From Mercurialis annua (taxonomy: Eukaryota > Streptophyta > Magnoliopsida > Malpighiales > Euphorbiaceae): a stretch of DNA of 64,000 bases. The notes under the pieces are model-generated. The model saw nothing but the letters and a program-made list of their open reading frames with translations, was not told the origin of the DNA and did not search any database. Position 1 is the stretch's first letter. Each line of letters begins with the position of its first letter. Below, piece by piece: positions 40,020 through 53,900 of this stretch. A program made the translations under genes and the position numbers. The stretch covers positions 22,518,201 to 22,582,200 of the forward strand of contig NC_065571.1 of NCBI RefSeq assembly GCF_937616625.2. Direction: 5' to 3'.

Positions 40020-43000
40020 TACGAAACAAAACCAAATGTTTAAAACATTACGAAACAAATTCAAACGTTTCACATTTGTTGCGATTTAAGCAAAACCTTT
40101 ACAAATGTTACGAAACAAAACCAAGCGTTTCATTTTTTTAGCAATTTAAGCCAAACGTTTAAAAACGTTCCGAAACAAATCCAAGCGTTTCACCTTTTTA
40201 GTAATTTAAACTAAACGTTTACAAACGCTACGAAACAAATCCAAGCGTTTCACCTTTTTAGCAATTTAAGTCGAACGTTTACGAATGTTACGAAACAAAT
40301 CCAAACGTGTCACCTTTTTAACGATTTATGTTGAACGTTTACAAACGTTACGAAACAAAACCAAACACTTTACCTATTAAGTGATTTAAGCCAAACATTT
40401 ACAAACGTTAAGAAACATATCCAAAATTTTCCACATTTTAAGGATTTAAGCCAAACGTTTAAAATGTTACGAACCAAATCCAAACATTTCACCTTTTTAG
40501 AGTTTTATGCCAAACGTTCAGACATGTTACGAGACAAATACAAACTTTTCACAATTTTACCAATTGAAGCCAAACGTTTACGAACGTTACAAAACAAATC
40601 CAAGCGTTTCACCTATTAAGCGATTTAAGCCAAACGTTAATAAACGTTACGAAAAAATCCAAGCGTTTCACCTTTTTAGCGAATTAAGCCAAACGTTTAC
40701 AAACGTTACGAAACAAATCCAAGCGTTTCACCTTTTTGGCAATTTAAGCCAAACGTTTACAAACGTTACGAAACAAATCCAAGCGTTTTACCTTTTTAGC
40801 GATTTAAGCAAAACGTTTACAAACGTTACGAAATAATTCAAACGTTTCACCATTTTAGGGATTTAAGCCAAGCGTTTACAAACGTTTCACCAAATGTGTC
40901 ACCTTTTTAGCAATTTAAGCCAAACGTTTACAAACGTTACGAAAAAATTCCAAACGTTACCCGTTTTTAGCGATTTAAGCCAAACGTTAACAAACATTAC
41001 AAAATAAATCCAAAGGTTGAACCTTTTTAGCGATTTAAGCCAAACGTCTACAAAGGTTATGAAACAAATCCAAACATTTAACCTTTTTAGGGATTTAAGC
41101 GAAACGTATACAAATGTTACGAAACAAATTCAAACGTTTTGTCTTTTTAGCAATTTAAGCCAAACATTTACAAACGTTACAAAAAGAATCCAAACGTTTA
41201 ACCTTTTTAGCGATTTAAGCCAAACGATTACGAACGTTACGAAACAAAACCAAACAATTAAAACGTTACGAAACAAATCCAAATATTTCACATTTTTTGC
41301 GATTTAAGACAAACCTTTACAAATGTTACGAAACCAAACCAAGCGTTTTACTTTTTTAGCAATTTAAGCAAAATGTTTTTAAAAGTTACAAAACAAATCC
41401 AAACGTTTTACCTTTTTAGCGATTTAAGCAAAACGTTTACAAACGGTACAAACAAATCCAAACGTTTCACCTTTTTAGCGATTTAAGCCAAACGTTTACA
41501 AACGCTACGAAATAAATGGAAACGTTTCCCCTTTTTTGGCAATATATGCCATACATTTACAAACGTTACGAAACAAATCCAAACGTTTCACCTTTTTTGC
41601 GATATAAGCCAAACGTTTGCAGACATTACAAAACAAACCCAAATGTTTCACCTTTATAGCGATTTAAGCCAAACGTTAACAAACATTGTGAAACAAATCC
41701 AAACGTGTCACCTTTATAGCGATTTAAGCCAAACGTTTACGAACGTTATGAAACAAATCCAAGCGTTTCACCTTTTTAGCGATTTAAGCCAAACGTCTAC
41801 AAACGTTACGAAAAAAATCCAAACGTTTCACCTTTTTAGCGATTTAAGCCAAACGATTACAAACGTTACGAAACAAAACCAAATGTTTAAAACATTACAA
41901 AATAAATTCAAACGTTTCAAATGTTTTGCGATTTAAACAAAACCTTTACAAATGTTACGAAACAAAACCAAGCGTTTCATTTTTTTAGCAATTTAAGCCA
42001 AACGTTTAAAAACGTTCCGAAACAAATCCAAGCTTTTCACCTTTTTAGTAATTTAAGCTAAACGTTTACAAACGCTACAAAACAAATCCAAGCGTTTCAC
42101 CTTTTTAGCAATTTAAGTCGAACGTTTACGAATGTTACGAAACAAATCCAAACGTGTCACCTTTTTAGCGATTTAAGCTGAACGTTTACAAACGTTACGA
42201 AACAAAACCAAACACTTCACCTTTTAAGTGATTTAAGCCAAACATTTACAAACGTTAAGAAACATATCCAAATTTTTCCACATTTTAACGATTTAAGCCA
42301 AACGTTTAAAATGTTACGAAACAAATCCAAACATTTCACTTTTTTAGAGATTTATGCCAAACGTTCAGAAATGTTACGAAACAAATCCAAACTTTTCACA
42401 ATTTTAGCAATTGAAGCAAAACGTTTACGAACGTTACAAAACAAATCCAAGCGTTTCACCTTTTAAGCGATTTAAGCCAAATGTTAATAAACGTTACGAA
42501 AAAAATCCAAGCGTTTCACCTTTTTAACGATTTAAGCCAAACGTTTACAAATGTTACGAAACAAATCCAAGCGTTTCACCTTTTTAGAAATTTAAGCCAA
42601 ACGTTTACAAACGTTACGAAACAAATCCAAGCATTTCACCTTTTTAGCGATTTAAGCAAAACGTTTATAAACGTTACGAAATAATTCAAACGTTTCACCA
42701 TTTTAGCGATTTAAGCCAAGCGTTTACAGAGGTTACAAAACAAATCCAAATGTGTCACCTTTTTAGCAATTTAAGCCAAACGTTTACAAACGTTACGAAA
42801 CAAATCCAAGCATTTCACCTTTTTAGCAATTTAAGCCAAACGTTTACAAACGTTACGAAAAAATTCCAAACGTTGCCCGTTTTTAGCGATTTAATCCAAA
42901 CATTAACAAACATTACAAAATAAATCCAAAGGTTGAACCTTTTTAGCGATTTAAGCCAAACGTCTACAAAGGTTATGAAACAAATCCAAACATTTAACCT

Positions 43001-43870
43001 TTTAAGGGATTTAAGCGAAACGTATACAAATGTTACGAAACAAATTCAAACGTTTTGTCTTTTTAGAAATTTAAGCCAAACATTTACAAATGTTACAAAA
43101 AGTATCCAAACGTTTAACCTTTTTAGCGATTTAAGCCAAACGATTACGAACGTTACGAAATAAAACCAAACAATTAAAACGTTACGAAACAAATCCAAAT
43201 GTTTCACATTTTTTGCGATTTAAGACAAACCTTTACAAATGTTACGAAACCAAACCAAGCGTTTTACCTTTTTAGCAATTTAAGCAAAATGTTTTCAAAA
43301 GTTACAAAACAAATCCAAACGTTTTACCTTTTTAGCGATTTAAGAAAAACATTTACAAACGGTACAAAACAAATCCAAACGTTTCACCTTTTTAGCGATT
43401 TAAGCCAAACGTGTACAAACGCTACGAAATAAATGGAAACGTTTCACCTTTTTGGCAATATATGCCATACATTTACAAACGTTACGAAATAAATCCAAAC
43501 GTTTCACCTTTTTTGCGATATAAGCCAAACGTTTGCAGACATTACAAAACAAATCGAAATGTTTCACCTTTATAGCGATTTAAGCCAAACGTTAACAAAC
43601 ATTATGAAACAAATCCAAACGTGTCAGCTTTGTAGCGATTTAAGCCAAATGTTTACAAACGTTACGAAATATATCCAAGCGTTTCACCTTTTTAGCAATT
43701 TAAGCCAAACGTTTACAAACGTTACAAAACAAATCCAAGCGTTTCACCTTTTTAGCAATTTAAGCCAAACGTATACAAACGTTACGAAACAAATTTAAAC
43801 TTTTCACCTTGTTAGCGATTTAAGCCAAACGTTAAGAAACGTTACAAAACAAATCCAAATGTTGAACCTT
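40020..43870 (+). repeat. Tandem duplication with about 1.85-1.92 kb period
   Basis: The block from about 40.0 kb recurs from about 41.87 kb. The offset is 1847 bp at 40121 against 41968, and 1916 bp at 41017 against 42933 and 41643 against 43559. The difference lies near 40.86-40.91 kb, where the first copy has a partial monomer deletion (GTTTACAAACGTTTCACC). The second copy is also the start of the large duplicate of 28.3-35.6 kb. Confidence 0.8.
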
Positions 43871-46800
43871 TTTAGCGATTTAAGCCAAACGTTACGAAAA
43901 AAATCCAAACGTTTCACCTTTTTAGCGATTTAAGCGAAACTTTTACAAACATTACGAAACAAATCCAAATGTTTCACGTTTTTAGCAATTTAAGCCAAAC
44001 GTTTACAAACGGTACAAAACAAATCCAAATGTTTCACTTTTTTAGCGATTTAAGCAAAACGATTACAAACGTTACGAAACAAAACTAAATGTTTAATTCG
44101 TTACGAAATAAATCAAAACGTTTCACATTTTTTGCGATTTAAGCCAAATTTAACAAATGTTACGAAATAAAACCAAGCGTTTCACCTTTCTAGCAATTTA
44201 AGCCAAACGTGTTCAAACGTTCTGAAACAAATCCAAGCGTTTCACCTTTTTAGTAATTTAAGCCAAACATTTACAAGCGTTACGAAACAAATCCAAGCGT
44301 TTCACCTTTTTAGCAATTTAAGCCGAACGTTTACGAACGTTACGAAACAAATCCAAACGTGTCACCTATTTAGCGATTTAAGCCGAACGTTTACAAACTA
44401 TACGAAACAAAACCAAAAATTTCACCTTTTTAGCGATTTAAGCCAAACATTTACAAACGTTACGAAACAAATCCAAATTTTTCCACATTATAACGATTTA
44501 AGCCAAATGTTTAAAATTTTACGAAACAAATCCAAACATTTCACCTTTTTAGCGATTTATGCCAAACGTTTAGAAACGTTACAAAACAAATCCAAATGTT
44601 TCACCTTTTTAGCAATTGAAGCCAAACGTTTACAAACGTTACAAAACAAATCCAAGCGTTTCACCTTTTAAGCGATTTAAGCCAAACGTTTACTAACGTT
44701 ACGAAAAAAATCCAAGCGTTTCACCTTTTTAGCGATTTAAGCCAAACATTTACAAACATTACGAAACAAATCCAAACGTTTCACTTTTTTAGCGATTTAA
44801 GCCCAACATTTCACTGTTTTAGCGATTTAAACCAAACGTTTACAAACATTATGAAACAAATCCAAGTGTTTCACCTTTTTAGAAATATAAGCCAAACGTT
44901 TACAAACTTTACGAAACATATCCAAGCGTTTCACCCTTCTAGCAATTTAAGCCAAACGTTCACAAAAGTTACGAAAGAAATCCAAACGTTTCACCTCTTT
45001 AGCTATTTAAGCAAAACATTTACAAAGGTTACGAAACAAAACCAAACGTTTAAAACGTTACGAAAAAACAAACGTTTCACGTTTTAGCGATTTAAGCAAA
45101 ACCTTTACAAACGTTAAGCGTTTCACCTTTTTAGCAATTTTAGCCAAACGTTTACAAACGTTACGAAAAAAATCCAAGCGTTTCACCTTTTTAGCGATTT
45201 AAGCCAAACGTTTACAAACGTTACGAAACAAATCCAAGCGTTTCACCTTTCTAGCGATTTAAGCCAAACATTTAGAAACGTTACGAAAAAAATCCAAACG
45301 TTTCCCATTTTTAGCGATTTAAGACAAACGTTTACAAACTTTACGAAACAAATCCAAACGTTTTGCCTTTTTAGCAATTTAATCCAAACGTTAACAAACG
45401 TTACGAAATAAATCCAAACGTTTGCCCTTTTTAGCGATTTAAACCAAACATTTACAAACGTTATGAAACAAAACAAATGTTTAAAACGTTACTAAACAAA
45501 TCCAAACGTTTCACATTTTTAGCGATTTAAGCAAAACCATTACAAACCATTACGAAACAAAACCAAGCGTTTCACCTTTTTACCAATTTAAGCCAAACAT
45601 TTCCAAATGTTACAAAACAAATCCAAGCGTTTCACCTTTTTAGCAATTAAAGCCAAACGTTTACAAACGTTCCGAAACAAATCTAAGCGTTTCACATTTT
45701 TAGGAATTTAAGCAAAACGTTTTCAAACGCTACGAAACAAATGCAAACGTTTCACCTTTTTAGCGATTTAAGCCTAACGTTTACAAATGTTTTGAAATAT
45801 AACCAAACGTTTCACCTTTTTAGCAATTTAAGCCAAACGTTTACAAAAGTTACGAAAAAAATCCAAACGTTTCCCCTTTTTAGCGAATTAAGCCAAACGT
45901 TAACAAACGTTACAAAACAAATCCAAAGGTTGAACCTTTTTAGCGAATTAAGCCAAACGTTTACAAATGTTAAGAAACAAATCCAAACATTTTACCTTTT
46001 TAGCGATTTAAGCAAAATATTTACAAACGTTACGAAACAAATCTAAATGTTTTGCCTTTTTAGCAATTTAAGCCAAACATTTAGAAACGTTACCAAACAA
46101 ATCCAAACGTTTAACCTTTTTATCGATTTAAGCACAAAGATTACAAATATTACGAAATAAAACCAAACAATTAAAACGTTACTAAACAAATCCAAATGTT
46201 TCACATTTTTTGCGATTTAAGCAAAACCTGTACAGATGTTACGAAACAAAACCAAGCGTTTCACCTTTGTAGCAATTTAAGCCAAACGTTTACAAACGTT
46301 GCGAAACAAATCCAAACGTTTCACCTTTTTAGGGATATAAGCCAAATGTTTGCAAACGTTACGAAACAAATCTAAGCGTTTCACCTTTTAAGAAATTTAA
46401 GCCAAGCATTTACAAACACTACGAAACAAATCCAAACGTTTCACCTTTTTAGCAATTTAAGCAAAACGTTTATAAACGTTACGAAACGATACCAAACGTT
46501 TCACCTTTTTAGCGATTTAAGCCAAACGTTTACAAAGGTTACGAAACAAATTCAAATGTGTCACCTTTTTAGCAATTTAAGCCAAACATTTACAAAAGTT
46601 ACGAAACAAATCCAAGCGTTTCACCTTTTTAACAATTTAAGCCAAACGTTACGAAACAAATCCAAGCGTTTCACCTTTTTAGCAATTTAAGCCAAACGTT
46701 ACGAAACAAATCCAAGCGTTTCACCTTTTTAGCAATTTAAGCCAAACGTTACGAAACAAATCCAAGCGTTTCACCTTTTTAGCAATTTAAGTCAAACGTT

Positions 46801-49800
46801 TACAAACGTTATGAAACAAATCCAAACGATTCACCTTTTTAGGGATATAAGCCAAACGTTTGCAAACGTTACGAAACAAATCCAAATATTTCACTGTTAT
46901 AGCAATTGAGGCCAAACGTTAACAAACGTTGTGAAACAAATCCAAACGTTTCACATTTTTAGCAATTTAAGCCAAACGTTTACAAACGTTACGAAACAAA
47001 TCAAAATGTTTTGCCTTTTTAGCAATTTAAGCCAAATATTTACAAACGGTACAAAACAAATCCAAACGTTTAACCTTTTTAGCAATTTAAGCACAAAGAT
47101 TACAAACGTTACGAAACAAAAACAATTAAAACGTTACGAAACAAATCCAAATGTTTCACATTTTTTGCGATTTAAGCTAAACCTTTACAAATATTACGAA
47201 ACAAATCTAAGCGTTTCATATTTTTAGGAATTTAAGCAAAACATTTACAAACGTTACAAAATAAATCTAAGCGTTTCACCTTTTTAGAAATTTAAGCCAA
47301 GCATTTACAAACATTACGAAACAAATCCAAATGTTTCACTTTTTAAGCGATTTAAGCCGAACGTGTACAAACATTTCGAAATAAAACCAAACATTTCACC
47401 TTTTTAGCAATTTAAGCCAAACGTTTACAAACATTACGAAAAAAATCCAAAAGTTTCCCCTTTTTAGCGATTTAAGCCAAACGTTAACAAACGTTACAAA
47501 ACATATCCAAAGGTTGAATCTTTTTAGCAATTTAAGCCAAGCATTTACAAACGTTACCAAACAAATCCAGACGTTTAACCTTTTTAGCGATTTAAGCACA
47601 AAGAATACAAACGTTACGAAACAAATCCAAACAATTAAAACATTACGAAATAAATTCAATTGTTTCACATTTTTTGCGATTTAAGCCAAACATTTACAGA
47701 TGTTACGAAACCAAACCAAGCCTTTTTAGCAATTTAAGCCAAATGTTTACAAACGTTACGAAAAAAATCCAAACGTTTCCCCTTTAAGCCAAACGTTAAC
47801 AAACGTTGCATAACAAATCCAAAGGTTGAACCTTTTTAGTGATTTAAGCCAAACGTTTACAAAGGTTACGAAACAAATCCAAACATTTAAACTTTTTAGC
47901 GATTTAAGCGAAACGTATACAAACGTTACGAAACAAATTCAAACGTTTTGCCTTTTTAGCAATTTAAGGCAAACATTTACAAACATTACAAAACAAATCC
48001 AAACGTTTAACCTTTTTAGCGATTTAAGCAAAACGATTACAAACGTTACGAAACAAAACCGGACAATTAAAAGGTTACGAAACAAATCCAAATATTTCAC
48101 ATTTTTTAAGATTTAAAACAAACCTTTACAAATGTTACGAAACCAAACCAAGCGTTTCACTTTTTTAGCAATTAAAGCCAAATGTTTACAAAGGTTACGA
48201 AACAAATTCAAACGTTTTACCTTTTTAGCGATTTAAGCAAAATGTTTACAAACGCTATGAAACAAATACAAATGTTTTACCTTTTTGGCAATTGAAGCCA
48301 AACATTTACAAACGTTACGAAACAAATCCAAATGTTTCACCTTTTTAGTGATATAAGCCGAACATTTGCAAACGTTACGAAACAAATCCAAACGTTTTAC
48401 CTTTTTAGCGATTTAAGCCAAACGTTTGCAAACGTTACGAATCAAATCCAAATGTTTCACCTTTTTAGTGATTTAACCCAAACGTTTACAAACGTTATGA
48501 AACTAATCCAAACGTTTCACCTTTTTAGCGCTTTAAGCCAAACATTTACAAACGTTACGAAAATAATCCAAGGGTTTCACCTATTTAGCGATTTAAGCCA
48601 AACGTTTACAAACACTTCGAAACAAATCCAAACGTTTCACCATTTGGAAATTTAAGCCAAATGTTTACAAACGTTAGGAAACAAATCCAAATGTTTCACC
48701 TTTTTAGAGATATAAGCCAAACGTTTGCAAACGTTCCGAAAAAAATCCAAACGTTTCCCTGTTTAGCGATTTAAGCCAAACGTTTGCAAACGTTACGACA
48801 CAAATCCAAACGTTTCGCCTTTTTAGCGATTTAAGCCAAACGTTTACAAACGTTACGAAACTAATCCAAGGGTTTCACTTTTTTAGCAATTTAAGCCAAA
48901 CCTTTACAAATGTTATGAAAAAAACCAAGATTTTCAGCTTTTTAGCAATTTAAGCCAAACGTTTACAAACTTTCCGAAACAAATCCAAACGTTTCACCTT
49001 TTTAGTAATTTAAGCCAAACATTTACAAACGTTACGAAACAAATCCAAGCGTTTCACCTTTTTAGAAAATTAAGCCGAACGTTTACAAACGTTACGAAAC
49101 AAAACAAAACATTTCACCTTTTTAGCGATTTATGTCAAACGTTTAGAAATGTTACAAAACAAATCCAAACGTTTTCCCTATTTAGCAATTGAAGCCAAAC
49201 GTTTACAAACGTAACAAAATAAATCCAAGCGTTTCACCTTTTAAGCGATTTAAGCCAAACATTTACAAATGTTACGGAAAAAATCCAAGCGTTTCCCCTT
49301 TTTAGCGATTTAAGCCAAACGTTTACAAACGTTACGAAACAAATCCAAACGTTTCACCTTTTTAGCGATTTAAGCAAAACGTTTCACCGTTTAGCGATTT
49401 AAACTAAATGTTTACAAACGTTACGAAACAAATCCAAACGTTTCACCTTTTTAGCGATTTAAGCCAAACGTTTACAAACTTTACGAGAAAAATCCAAACG
49501 TTTTGCCTGTTTAGCAATTTAAGACAAACGTTTACAAATGTTACGAAACAAATCCAAACGTTTCACTTTTTTAGCGATTTAAGCCAAACGTTTACAAACG
49601 TTACGAAACAAAGCAAAACGTTTAAAACGTTACGAAACAAATCCAAACATTTCACGTTTTAGCGATTTAAGCAAAACATTTACAAACTTTAAGCGTTTCA
49701 CCTCTTTAGCAATTGAAGCCAAACGTTTACAAACGTTACAAAATAAATCCAAGCGTTTCACCTTTTAAGCGGTTTAAGCCAAACGTTTACAAATGTTACG

Positions 49801-50950
49801 AAAAAAATCCAAGCATTTCACCTTTTTAGCGATTTAAGCCAAACATTTACAAACGTGACGAAACAAATCCAAACGTTTCATCTTTTTAGCGATATAAGCC
49901 AAATGTTTTACCATTTTAGCGATTTAAACCAAACGTCTACAAATGTTACGAAACAAAACTAAATGTTTCACCTTTTTATCGATATAAGCCAAACGTTTAC
50001 AAACTTTACAAGACAAATCCAAAGGTTTCGCCTTTTTAGCAATTTAAGCCAAACATTTACTAACGTTACGAAACAAATCCAAACGTTTCCCCTTTTTAGC
50101 GATTTAAGCCAAACTTTTACAAACGTTACGAAACAAAGCAAAACGTTTAAAGCGTTACGAAACAAATCCAAGCGTTTCACCTTTTTAGCGATTTAAGCCA
50201 AACGTTAACAAACGTTGCAAAACAAATCCAAAGGTTGAACCTTTTTAGCAATTTAAGACAAACGGTTACAAAGGTTACGAAACAAATCCAAACGTTTCAC
50301 CTTTTTAGCGAGTTAAGCCAAACATTTACAAATGTTATGAAACCAAACTAAGCGTTTCACATTCTTAGCAATTTAAGCCAAATGTTTACAAATGTTACGA
50401 AACAAATCTAAACCTTTCGCCGTTTTAGCGATTTAAGCCAAACATTTACAAATACTACGAAACAAATCCAAACGTTTCACCTTTTTGGCAATTTAAGCCA
50501 AACGTTTACAAACGTTACGAAATAAATCAAAACATTTCACCTTTTTAGCGATATAAGCCAAATGTTTGCAAACGTTTCGAAACAAATTTAAAGGTTGAAC
50601 CTTTTTAGCGATTTAAGCCGAACGTTAACAAACGTTACAAAACAAATCCAAAGGTTGAACCTTATTAGCGATCTAAGCCAAACGTTTACAAACGTTACGA
50701 AACAAATCCAAACATTTCACCTTATTAGTGATTTAGGCGAAACGTTTACAAACGTTACGAAACAAATCCAAACGTTTTGCCTTTTTAGCAATTTTAGCCA
50801 AACATTTACAAACGTTACAAAACAAATCCAAGCGTTTAACCTTTTTAGCGATTTAAGCACAAAGAATACAAACGTTAAGAAACGTAACCAAACAATTAAA
50901 ACGTTACGAAACAAATCCAAATGTTTCATATTTTTTGCGATTTAAGCCAA
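42690..50950 (+). repeat. Large duplicated satellite segment, copy 2
   Basis: Counterpart of 28.3-35.6 kb, longer by about 0.95 kb because of extra monomers between about 45.5 and 48.1 kb, including the 50-bp monomer run at 46639-46788. Shared unusual landmarks include AAATTTAACAAATG at 29786 and 44146, and TTAAAAGGTTACG at 32660 and 48067. Confidence 0.75.
46639..46788 (+). repeat. Three perfect 50-bp monomers in tandem
   Basis: Units 46639-46688, 46689-46738 and 46739-46788 are identical to each other. Each lacks exactly one 10-bp sub-unit of the normal monomer, so only one AAACGTT box remains between AAGCC and ACGAAAC. Elsewhere 50-bp monomers occur singly, for example near 6981, 11372, 32341, 37152 and 54090. 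This is a local amplification of the shortened form. Confidence 0.92.
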
Positions 50951-53900
50951 ACCTTTACAGATGTTACGAAACCAAACCAAGCGTTTCACCTTTTTAGCAA
51001 TTTAAGCCAAATGTTTACAAACGTTACGAAACAAATCCAAACGTTTCACTTTTTAGCGATTTAAGCAAAACATTTATAATCATTAATAAACAATACTAAA
51101 CGTTTCAAATTTTTAGCGATTTAAGCCAAACGTTTATAAAGGTTACGAAACAAATCCAAATGTGTCACCTTTTTAGCAATTTAAGCCAAACGTTTACAAA
51201 CGTGATGAAAAAAATCCAAGCGTTTCACCTTTTTAGCAATTTAAGCCAAACGTTACGAAACAAATCCAAGCATTTCACCTTTTTAGCAATTTAAGCCAAA
51301 TGTTTACAAACGTTACGAAAAAAATCCAAACTTTTCACCTTTTTAGCGAGTTAATCCAAACCTTTACAAATGTTACGAAACCAAACCAAGCGTTTCACAT
51401 TCTTAGCAATTTAAGCCAAATCTTTACAAACGTTACGAAACAAATCCAAACGTTTCACCTTTTTAGCGATTAAGAAAAACGTTTACAAACGGTACAAAAC
51501 AAATCCAAACGTTTCACCTTTTTAGCGATTTAAGCCAAACATTTACAAACACTACGAAACAAATCCAAACGTTTCACCTTTTTGGCAATATAAGAGGAAA
51601 CATTTACAAACGTTACGAAACAAATCCAAACGTTTCACCTTTTTAGTGATATAAGCCAAACGTTTGCAAACGTTACGAAACAAATCCAAATGTTTCACCT
51701 TTATAGCAATTTAATCCAAACATTAACAAACGTTGTGAAACAAATCCAAACGTTTCACCTTTTTAGCAATTTAAGCCAAACGTTTACAAACATTACGAAA
51801 CAAATCAAAACGTTTTGCCTTTTTATCAATTTAAGCCAAACATTTACAAACGGTACAAAACAAATCCAAACGTTTAACCTTTTTAGCGATTTAAGCACAA
51901 AGATTACAAACATTACGAAACAAAAACAATTAAAACGTAACGAAACAAATCCAAATGTTTCACATTTTTTGCGATTTAAGCCAAACCGTTGCAAATGTTA
52001 CGAAACAAATCTAAGCGTTTCACATTTTTAGGAATTTAAGCAAAACATTTATAAACGTTACAAAACAAATCTAAGCGTTTCACCTTTTTAGCAATTTAAG
52101 CCAAGCATTTACAAACATTACAAAAACAAATCCAAACATTTCACCTTTTTAGCGATTTAAGCCGAACGTTTACAAACGTTTCGAAATAAAACCAAACATT
52201 TCACCTTTTTAGCAATTTAAGCCAAACGTTTACAAACGTTACGAAAAAATCCAAATGTTTCCCCTTTTTAGCGTTTTAAACCAAACGTTAACAAATGTTA
52301 CAAAACAAATCCAAAGTTTGATCCTTTTTAGCGATTTAAGCCAAACGTTTACAAATGTTACGAAACAAATCCAAACATTTCACCTTTTTAGCGATTTAAG
52401 CAAAATATTTACAAACGTTACGAAACAAATCTAAACGTTTTGCCTTTTTAGCAATTTAAGCCAAACATTTACAAACGTTACCAAACAAATCCAAACGTTT
52501 AACCTTTTTGGCGATTTAAGCACTAAGATTACAAATGTTACGAAATAAAACCAAACAATTAAAACGTTACTAAACAAATCCAAATGTTTCATATTTTTTG
52601 CGATTTAAGCCAAACCTTTACATATGTTACGAAACCAAACCAAGCGTTTCACCTTTTTAGCAATTTAAGCCAAATGTTTACAAACGTTATGAAACAAATC
52701 CAAACGTTTCACCTTTTTAGCGATTTAAGCAAAACATTTATAAACATTAATAAACAATACAAAACGTTTCACCTTTTTAGCGATTTAAGCCAAACGTTTA
52801 CAAACGGTACAAAACAAATCCAAACGTTTCGCCTTTTTAGCGATTTAAGCCAAACGTTTACAAACACTACGAAACAAATCCAAACATTTCACCTTTTTGG
52901 CAATATAAGCGAAACATTTACAAACGTTACGAAACAAATCAAAACGTTTCACCTTTTTAGCGATATAAGCCAAACGTTTGCAAACGTTACGAAACAAATC
53001 CAAATGTTTCACCTTTATAGCAATTTAAGCCAAACGTTAACAAACATTGTGAAATAAATCCAGACGTTTCACCTTTTTAGCAATTTAAGCCAAACGTTTA
53101 CAAACATTACGAAACAAATCAAAACGTTTTTCCTTTTAATCAATTTAAGCCAAACATTTACAAACGGTACAAAACAAATCCAAACGTTTAACCTTTTTAG
53201 CGATTTAAGCACAAAGATTATAAACATTACGAAACAAAAACGATTAAAACGTTACGAAACAAATCCAAATGTTTCACATTTTTTGCGATTTAAGCCAAAC
53301 CTTTAAACTGTTACGAAACAAATCTAAGCGTTTCACATTTTTAGGAAATTAAGAAAAACATTTACAAACGTTACAAAACAAATCTAAGCGTTTCACCTTT
53401 TTAGCAATTTAAGCCAAGCATTTACAAACATTAGAAAAACAAATCCAAACATTTCACCTTTTTAGCGATTTAAGCCGAACATTTACAAACGTTTCGAAAT
53501 AAAACCAAACATTTAACCTTTTTAGCAATTTAAGCCAAACGTTTACAAACGTTACGAAAAAAATCCAAACGTTTCCCCTTTTTAGCGTTTTAAGCCAAAC
53601 GTTACAAAACATATCCAAAGGTTGAATCTTTTTTGCAATTTAAGCCAAGCATTTACAAACGTTACCAAACAAATCCAAACGGTTAACCTTTTTACCGATT
53701 TAAGCACAAAGAATACAAACATTACGAAACAAATCCAAACAATTAAAACATTACGAAATAAATCCAATTGTTTCACATTTTTGCAATTTAAGCCAAACCT
53801 TTACAGATGTTACGAAACAAAACCAAGCGTTTCACCTTTTAGCAATTTAAGCCAAATGTTTACAAATGTTACGAAACAAATCCAAACGGTTCACCTTTTT

